A DNA stretch of 64,000 bases, from assembly GCF_043729335.1 (NCBI RefSeq), contig NZ_JAYTLQ010000026.1, positions 130,772-194,771 of the forward strand. Direction: 5' to 3'. The DNA comes from Crenothrix sp043729335 (lineage in GTDB: Bacteria > Pseudomonadota > Gammaproteobacteria > Methylococcales > Methylomonadaceae). The notes below the pieces were generated by a model. It was given only the letters and a program-made list of their open reading frames with translations, was not told where the DNA came from and did no database searches. How positions within the stretch are numbered: the first letter of the stretch is position 1; the number at the start of each line of letters is the position of its first letter. Of this stretch, positions 62,534 to 64,000 are shown piece by piece. A program made the position numbers and the translations under genes.

Positions 62534-63127
62534 GTGACCCCTTTTTATAATGCGGAAATTGCTGCTGGCTCACTTATGCCTCTTGAGAGTCGCAGTATTG
62601 CCGCTTTCTTATTGACCCATCCTGATGATAAGGCATGGAAACGAGCGTTAATTAATGACAATATCTTGCAAAAGAAAGCACCTGCCACTGCTATACGTCT
62701 GGCCAGTTTGATTAGGAAACGTCTGAATACCCTTGATGCTACCGCCTTAGAAATGGTTGCTCAGCGTGAACAAGAGGTCGTTATTCACTTATTACTGGTT
62801 GCAGCGGTTAAACATAGCCAACTATTAGCCGATTTTATTAAGAATGTTTACATCGAACACCAGCGCCGAATGGACTTGGCGCTTTCTCCTGGTGATTGGG
62901 AATGTTTTTTAACCGAATGCAGGCATAGGGATTCAATAGTGAGCCAATGGTCAGTATCAACACAGGCTAAACTATTTCAAGTCATCTTACGCATCCTCAC
63001 TGAAGCCAAATACCTTGAAAGCACACGCAGCATGAAACTTACTCCGCAATCTTTACACCCCGATGTTCGGCGCTATTTGTCAGGTCATGGAGACTCGGCA
63101 TTAATAGAACTTTTGGAGCGTGCTTAA
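62534..63127 (+). CDS. brxA: BREX protein BrxA (DUF1819)
   Basis: The 197-residue protein starts at GTG 62534. It has the BrxA pattern: YNAEIAAGSLMPLESRSIAAF, LIRKRLNTLD, and near the C-terminus ILRILTEAKYLESTRSMKL. BrxA is a small DNA-binding helical protein of BREX phage-defence islands. The stop overlaps the brxB ATG by one base. Confidence 0.93.
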   Translation: MTPFYNAEIAAGSLMPLESRSIAAFLLTHPDDKAWKRALINDNILQKKAPATAIRLASLIRKRLNTLDATALEMVAQREQEVVIHLLLVAAVKHSQLLADFIKNVYIEHQRRMDLALSPGDWECFLTECRHRDSIVSQWSVSTQAKLFQVILRILTEAKYLESTRSMKLTPQSLHPDVRRYLSGHGDSALIELLERA

Positions 63128-63714
63128 TGGCATTGTCTTTCGAGGAACGGCTCAATCAAATTCTGCCTAAAATAAGTTCTGATGAATTCCTGAACAGTAA
63201 AGGCCTAGGCAACGAAATCGGTTTCTGGATTTTCGATTACCCACCCGAACGGGAAATGGAGATGCGGGATTTTCTGACCCAAACGGTTCTCCCCAGCCTG
63301 AATAAATCACAACCACCTATCCGCGCAGGGGCCATCAATTTATTTGACTTGGTAATCCAATTACTTCAGGAACGACAACTGCTCGATAAGGCTATCGACA
63401 TGCAACAGGCAAAAGGTGATGAAGCCGTCATGGCGGCTTTACGGCCGGTGCTTAAAGAAGATAAATTGGCTCAAAAAGTAGTTACCCTGGTTGATCTCGA
63501 TAACATTGATCTACTTATTCTTTGGGGTGTCGGTAGTGCCTATCCTATGCTTAGAACCCACACCCTGCTATCTGCGCTACATCCGTTAATGGGCAGGACG
63601 CCATTGCTGATGTTTTATCCAGGCCGTTATGACGGCTATTCGTTGCGCCTGTTTAACAAATTATCCGAAGATCATTACTACCGCGCCTTCAGGTTGATAC
63701 CTGAAGTGCAATAA
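63127..63714 (+). CDS. brxB: BREX protein BrxB (DUF1788)
   Basis: The 195-residue protein matches BrxB: SFEERLNQILPKISSDEFL, NEIGFWIFDYPPEREMEMR, LLILWGVGSAYPMLRTHTLL, TPLLMFYPGRYDGYSLRLF. It is required for BREX defence in characterised type 1 systems; its biochemical role is unclear. It follows brxA directly, with brxC 17 bp downstream. Confidence 0.95.
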   Translation: MALSFEERLNQILPKISSDEFLNSKGLGNEIGFWIFDYPPEREMEMRDFLTQTVLPSLNKSQPPIRAGAINLFDLVIQLLQERQLLDKAIDMQQAKGDEAVMAALRPVLKEDKLAQKVVTLVDLDNIDLLILWGVGSAYPMLRTHTLLSALHPLMGRTPLLMFYPGRYDGYSLRLFNKLSEDHYYRAFRLIPEVQ

Positions 63715-63730
63715 TCGAGAAGAAAACCAC

Positions 63731-64000
63731 ATGGAAATAAGGGAGCTGTTCATCAAGCCTATTGACCGCCCAATCAATGGTGTCATCAAGGCCGACCAAC
63801 TGGATGCTGAAAGTATCTGGCAGGAATTGGAAGAGTACGTTGTCACCAAACAGCTCACCGAATATTTTCGGAAGTTTTTCGATGCTTATCTGGCCGCCGC
63901 TGAACAGCCCAAAGACTCGACTATTACGGCACGTATGGGCGTTTGGGTATCCGGATTTTTCGGCTCAGGAAAATCACATTACATCAAAATACTATCCTAC
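63731..64000 (+). CDS. brxC: BREX ATPase BrxC, 5' part only
   Basis: The first 90 codons are present; the gene runs off the window. The N-terminus reads MEIRELFIKPIDRPINGVIK, and a P-loop with SGFFGSGKSHYIKIL appears at about residues 76-90, as in the large BrxC/PglY ATPases (about 1200 residues). The brxA-brxB-brxC order fits type 1 BREX. The methyltransferase (pglX), phosphatase (pglZ) and brxL should follow outside the window. Confidence 0.93.
   Translation, partial: MEIRELFIKPIDRPINGVIKADQLDAESIWQELEEYVVTKQLTEYFRKFFDAYLAAAEQPKDSTITARMGVWVSGFFGSGKSHYIKILSY

Overview
The window looks like a chromosome segment of a gammaproteobacterial methylotroph, most likely a Methylococcales methanotroph. 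The main evidence is a tetrahydromethanopterin (H4MPT) C1-oxidation cluster at 27.9-35.1 kb: formaldehyde-activating enzyme (fae), methenyl-H4MPT cyclohydrolase (mch), a CitG-like protein, three ATP-grasp proteins, a HisA-like protein and an H4MPT-linked hydantoinase-like protein. This sits beside ordinary gammaproteobacterial housekeeping genes (def-fmt-rsmB, ntrY-ntrX, rplM-rpsI, lysM-dprA-smg-topA, hemL, rapA, mutY-yggX). Base composition is moderate to AT-leaning, and spacers are often AT-rich with dispersed palindromes.

Layout. 0-5.5 kb: partial membrane protein, yggX, mutY, a C-terminally short AsmA-like gene, a small membrane protein, a 2-Cys peroxiredoxin and an AP2-like DNA-binding protein. 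5.8-8.7 kb: a hybrid histidine kinase with two receiver domains. 9.2-12.4 kb: three exported proteins, two of them close paralogues, all predicted to start with His after signal-peptide cleavage. 12.4-21.1 kb: hemL, cobO, a small anchored protein, a DEAD-box helicase, fbp, a SemiSWEET and rapA. 21.3-26.8 kb: two small secreted proteins, a wrecked cobQ followed by cobU, a candidate structured small RNA with a terminator, and a TonB-dependent receptor. 27-35.6 kb: a repeat-bearing zinc-motif protein, the H4MPT cluster and a glycine-zipper protein. 35.8-42.7 kb: a phosphopantetheinyl transferase, a fused membrane/spermidine-synthase-like protein, two small proteins and a SNF2 helicase with two SWIM motifs.

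42.8-47.5 kb is an accessory patch. It holds a frameshifted DUF2442 remnant, brnTA, a large secreted LamG protein, an orphan gene fragment and hicAB. The LamG gene's start codon is separated from its signal peptide by twelve perfect 7-bp repeats. The present repeat number puts the start out of frame, as expected for a phase-variable gene in the OFF state.

47.7-60.8 kb is conserved housekeeping: rplM-rpsI, the def-fmt-rsmB-DUF4390-ntrY-ntrX run (NtrX lacks the sigma54 contact motif), and the divergent lysM-dprA-smg-topA run. From 60.8 kb to the right edge the DNA is again accessory: a truncated integrase, a tRNA-Lys 3'-half that looks like an attachment-site scar, a transposase remnant, and the start of a BREX phage-defence operon (brxA, brxB and the first 90 codons of brxC), which runs out of the window.
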